From: Deltaproteobacteria bacterium RIFOXYD12_FULL_56_24
Lineage (GTDB): Bacteria; Desulfobacterota; Desulfobulbia; Desulfobulbales; Desulfurivibrionaceae
Assembly (NCBI GenBank): GCA_001799285.1
Contig: MGTD01000019.1
Location: forward strand, 1 to 42,722
Reading direction: 5' to 3'
Length of the DNA stretch: 42,722 nt
A model generated the notes under the pieces. That model was not told where the DNA came from. It ran no database searches and saw only the letters and a program-made list of their open reading frames with translations. The position numbers and the translations under genes were made by a program. Shown here one piece after another: positions 40,463-42,722 of this stretch; within the stretch, counting starts at the first letter, position 1, and the number at the start of each line of letters is the position of its first letter.

Positions 40463-42538
40463 ATGATGCGGGATATGAGGCAACAGGACCGGCGTATTCT
40501 GGTGGTTGACGACGATCGGGATGTCTGGAAGGCATATCGGCTGGTTTTGACTCCTCAAAGCGGATATTCCGGGACCTCCGCTGAAAAAATAAATCGGTTG
40601 CTCTCCCCTGAAATGGATGATGATCCGGCCGCGGCAATTTTTTCGCTGTCTTTTGCCGCACAGGGCCAGGAAGGGGTCGCCATGGTGCAGGAGGCGGTGG
40701 CCAGGGATGAGCCTTTTGCCTTGGCCTTTATCGATGTTCGGATGCCGCCTGGCTGGGATGGCATGGAGACAGCAAAGCGAATCAGGGCACTGGACCCGGA
40801 GATCGAACTGGTAATTGTCACCGCTTATTCAGATCGCAGCATTGAAGAAATTGTCCGGGCGGTGGGTTCTTCGGAGAAGCTGCTTTTTTTGCGTAAACCC
40901 TTCGACCCCGATGAACTCAGACAGCTTGCCCTCTCTCTTACGGCTAAGTGGGCTCTAGCCCGTCTGGCCGACAAGCAGCGCAAGGATCTGGCCGTTTCGG
41001 AGTATCGGTTTCGTTCCCTGGTGGAGACAACCAGCGATTTTGTCTGGGAAGTAGATCGCGAAGGACGTTTTCTTTACTGTTCCCCGATAAGCATGGATCT
41101 GTACGGGTATGCTCCGGATGAACTGTTGGGGAAACAATTTTTTGCGGTGCTGGACGCCCCGGAAAACCAGGAGCAAGCCCGCCGGATTTTTGACGAGTGC
41201 GTTGCCGCCGGCAGTCATTTTCAGAATGTGGAAAATACTTGTCTTACTAAATTCGGGACAATTATTGTCATCGAGTCAAGCGGTACGCCGGTGTTTGATG
41301 AACGAGGGCAAGTCTGCGGCTATCGCGGCATAGACCGGGATATCACGGGGAGAAAAGCGAACGAAGCAGAGCGGCAACGACTGGAAACAAGACTCCGGCA
41401 ATCCCAGAAGATGGAGGCCATCGGCACCCTGGCCGGCGGCATCGCCCATGATTTCAACAACATCTTGTCCCCCATTCTCGGTTACACCGAACTGGCCCTG
41501 ACCAGGATTTCCCCGACCGATCCCCTGGCCGCCGACTTGCAACAGGTCATCAAGGGGGCCATGCGGGCCAAGGATCTGGTTCAGCAGATTCTCGCCATCA
41601 GTCGCCAATCCCCCAAGGAGCGAAAGCCCCTGCAACCGCATCTGGTGGTGAAGGAGGCCCTCAAGCTGCTGCGGGCCTCACTGCCATCCACCATCGAGAT
41701 CCGCGAGGATATTTCCACCGAGTGCGGAGCCATTCTGGCCGACCCGACCCAGCTGCATCAGATCATCATGAATCTCTGTACCAACGCCTATCATGCCATG
41801 CGGAAAACCGGCGGGGTGCTGGGGGTGAGTCTCGCGGAAGTGATTGTCGGGGAAGAGGACAGCAAGGTAACAAGTTTTGAGCTTGTCCCTGGAAACTATG
41901 TGCTGTTCGAGGTCAGCGACACCGGTTGCGGCATGGACCAGACAACCCTGGCCAGGATTTTTGAGCCCTACTTTACCACCAAGGCCATGGGGGAAGGGAC
42001 CGGCCTGGGGCTTTCCGTGGTCCACGGCATTGTCAAAAGCCACCATGGCCAGATCACCGTATACAGCGAACCGGGCCGGGGCACGAGATTTAATGTTTAT
42101 CTGCCCAGAGCCGCGGAAGAGAATATCTTGCAGATCGGGGCGGTCTGCCGGGAGACCATCCCCACCGGCACGGAGCGGCTGCTGGTGGTGGACGACGAGG
42201 AGATGATCACCGGAATGCTGCTGGTGATCCTGCAAAATCTCGGCTATCAGGTCACTATTTCCAACAGCAGTCTGGAAACACTGGAGCTTTTGGCACAAGA
42301 TCCCGCGGGCTTTGACCTGCTGATCACTGATTTGACCATGCCCGGCCTGACCGGCTTTGAGCTGTCCCAAAAGGTTCTGGCCATCCGTCCGGACCTGCCC
42401 GTTATCCTCTGTACCGGCTTCAGCGAACTGATCAACAAGGAACAGGCTCAGGCCATGGGGATCCGGGCCTACCTGATGAAACCGGTTTCGGTGCGGGAGT
42501 TGGCCCATACGGTGCGCAAGGCTCTGGATGAGAAATAA
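40463..42538 (+). CDS. Hybrid histidine kinase, REC-PAS-HisKA-HATPase-REC
   Basis: 691 aa, ATG 40463 after AAGGAG (ATG 40466 equally possible). Receiver 1 (RRILVVDDDRDVW, acceptor D91 in FIDVRMP) with an insert of about 35 residues after the first helix. PAS domain about 185-305 (FRSLVETTSDFVWEVDREGR). H-box GTLAGGIAHDFNNILSPILG with H329, N-box MNLCTNAYHAM, G1 VSDTGCGMD, G2 GEGTGLGLSVVHG. Receiver 2 (RLLVVDDEEM, D623 in LLITDLTMPG). Soluble, no membrane segment. Receiver 1 is probably the target of the kinase at 38681, giving a phosphorelay. There is no DNA-binding output domain in either protein, so an output partner lies elsewhere or beyond the window. Confidence 0.95.
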   Translation: MMRDMRQQDRRILVVDDDRDVWKAYRLVLTPQSGYSGTSAEKINRLLSPEMDDDPAAAIFSLSFAAQGQEGVAMVQEAVARDEPFALAFIDVRMPPGWDGMETAKRIRALDPEIELVIVTAYSDRSIEEIVRAVGSSEKLLFLRKPFDPDELRQLALSLTAKWALARLADKQRKDLAVSEYRFRSLVETTSDFVWEVDREGRFLYCSPISMDLYGYAPDELLGKQFFAVLDAPENQEQARRIFDECVAAGSHFQNVENTCLTKFGTIIVIESSGTPVFDERGQVCGYRGIDRDITGRKANEAERQRLETRLRQSQKMEAIGTLAGGIAHDFNNILSPILGYTELALTRISPTDPLAADLQQVIKGAMRAKDLVQQILAISRQSPKERKPLQPHLVVKEALKLLRASLPSTIEIREDISTECGAILADPTQLHQIIMNLCTNAYHAMRKTGGVLGVSLAEVIVGEEDSKVTSFELVPGNYVLFEVSDTGCGMDQTTLARIFEPYFTTKAMGEGTGLGLSVVHGIVKSHHGQITVYSEPGRGTRFNVYLPRAAEENILQIGAVCRETIPTGTERLLVVDDEEMITGMLLVILQNLGYQVTISNSSLETLELLAQDPAGFDLLITDLTMPGLTGFELSQKVLAIRPDLPVILCTGFSELINKEQAQAMGIRAYLMKPVSVRELAHTVRKALDEK

Positions 42539-42550
42539 CCAGGTTCCGAG

Positions 42551-42722
42551 TAAGCGGTCACAGGGCACCACATGTTGTCGGCACTTCTGCCGACGATTGA
42601 CAGCGGCGATCGGTCCGGCTCACGTACAACAGTACGCATCGCCGTCCCGCTTATAGCTGAGCTTGGCAGCTTGCCTGCCTAGCGAAACTTATACCCTCTG
42701 GGTGCGCCGCAACCTGCGGCAC
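42551..42722 (+). mobile_element. Family C element C8, running off the right edge
   Basis: Starts TAAGCGGTCACAGGGCACC as C4 and C7 do. It has an extra hairpin GTCGGCActtcTGCCGAC (about 42577-42594) and a family A element inserted at 42651, after which the C sequence continues (gccgcaacctgcggcac). It starts 12 bases after the hybrid-kinase stop. GGTTCCGAG (42542-42550) is the expected left target copy. Confidence 0.85.
42651..42705 (+). repeat. Family A element nested in family C, copy 10
   Basis: ttatagctgagcttggcagc, ttgcctgcctagcgaaact, tataccctctgggtgc. It interrupts the C8 sequence between cgtcccgctt and gccgcaacctgcgg, which are adjacent in C4 and C7. Confidence 0.85.

Overview
The window reads as a chromosomal segment of a sulfate-reducing (or sulfur-disproportionating) bacterium of the Desulfobacterota, probably of the Desulfobulbales group. 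The call rests on a reductive-type dissimilatory sulfite reductase (dsrA, dsrB) followed by dsrD, a dsrN-type cobyrinate diamide synthase, a ferredoxin very like Desulfovibrio africanus ferredoxin III, and delta-type housekeeping genes. The lineage is inferred from gene content only. No transposase, phage or CRISPR locus is visible.

Layout. 1-4341: an acidic repeat protein running off the left edge (minus) and a divergent topoisomerase IA paralogue that has lost its catalytic residues. 4488-6808 (minus): a CoA-disulfide-reductase/rhodanese fusion overlapping a secreted phospholipase D-like protein. 7157-15899: the sulfite-reduction block dsrA-dsrB-dsrD, a YkgJ-type Cys protein, a minus-strand TPR/HEAT/TPR operon, dsrN, a small conserved protein and the ferredoxin. 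16320-26043: housekeeping genes (membrane protein, alr, argS, SPOR protein, short ArgA-type acetyltransferase, secA, FGE-like lipoprotein, argJ). 26093-28727: an NtrC-type two-component pair. 29018-32453: a probable metal-handling module (HMA protein, DUF2318 protein, degenerate HMA-like membrane protein, FtsX-type permease, LolD-type ATPase). 32662-34096: ribF and tRNA-Leu(CAG). 34327-42538: two periplasmic binding proteins, a TonB-dependent receptor and two histidine kinases, with no permease or ATPase of their own.

The most striking content is between the genes. Four families of short structured repeats recur through the window. Family C (about 105 or 155 bp, long palindromes, at least nine copies) behaves like a non-autonomous transposon: four copies are bounded by perfect 9-bp direct repeats and two more by near-perfect ones. 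One copy sits exactly at the former stop/start overlap of the histidine kinase and its response regulator, and its target duplication leaves both genes intact. Family A (about 55 bp) lies between genes (including between dsrA and dsrB), but is also inserted in frame in two proteins: the signal peptide of a binding protein and the middle of the FGE-like protein. This resembles Rickettsia palindromic elements. Family B (about 95 bp, three copies) and family D (53-54-bp hairpins, twice as pairs exactly 104 bp apart) complete the set. Families nest in one another at 38442-38673 and 42551-42722.

How the genes work together: DsrAB reduces sulfite, DsrD supports DsrAB, DsrN is thought to amidate siroheme, and the ferredoxin is a likely electron carrier. 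The alr/argS/argA-like/secA/argJ stretch is ordinary cell-wall, translation, arginine and secretion metabolism. The right third is surface sensing and uptake.
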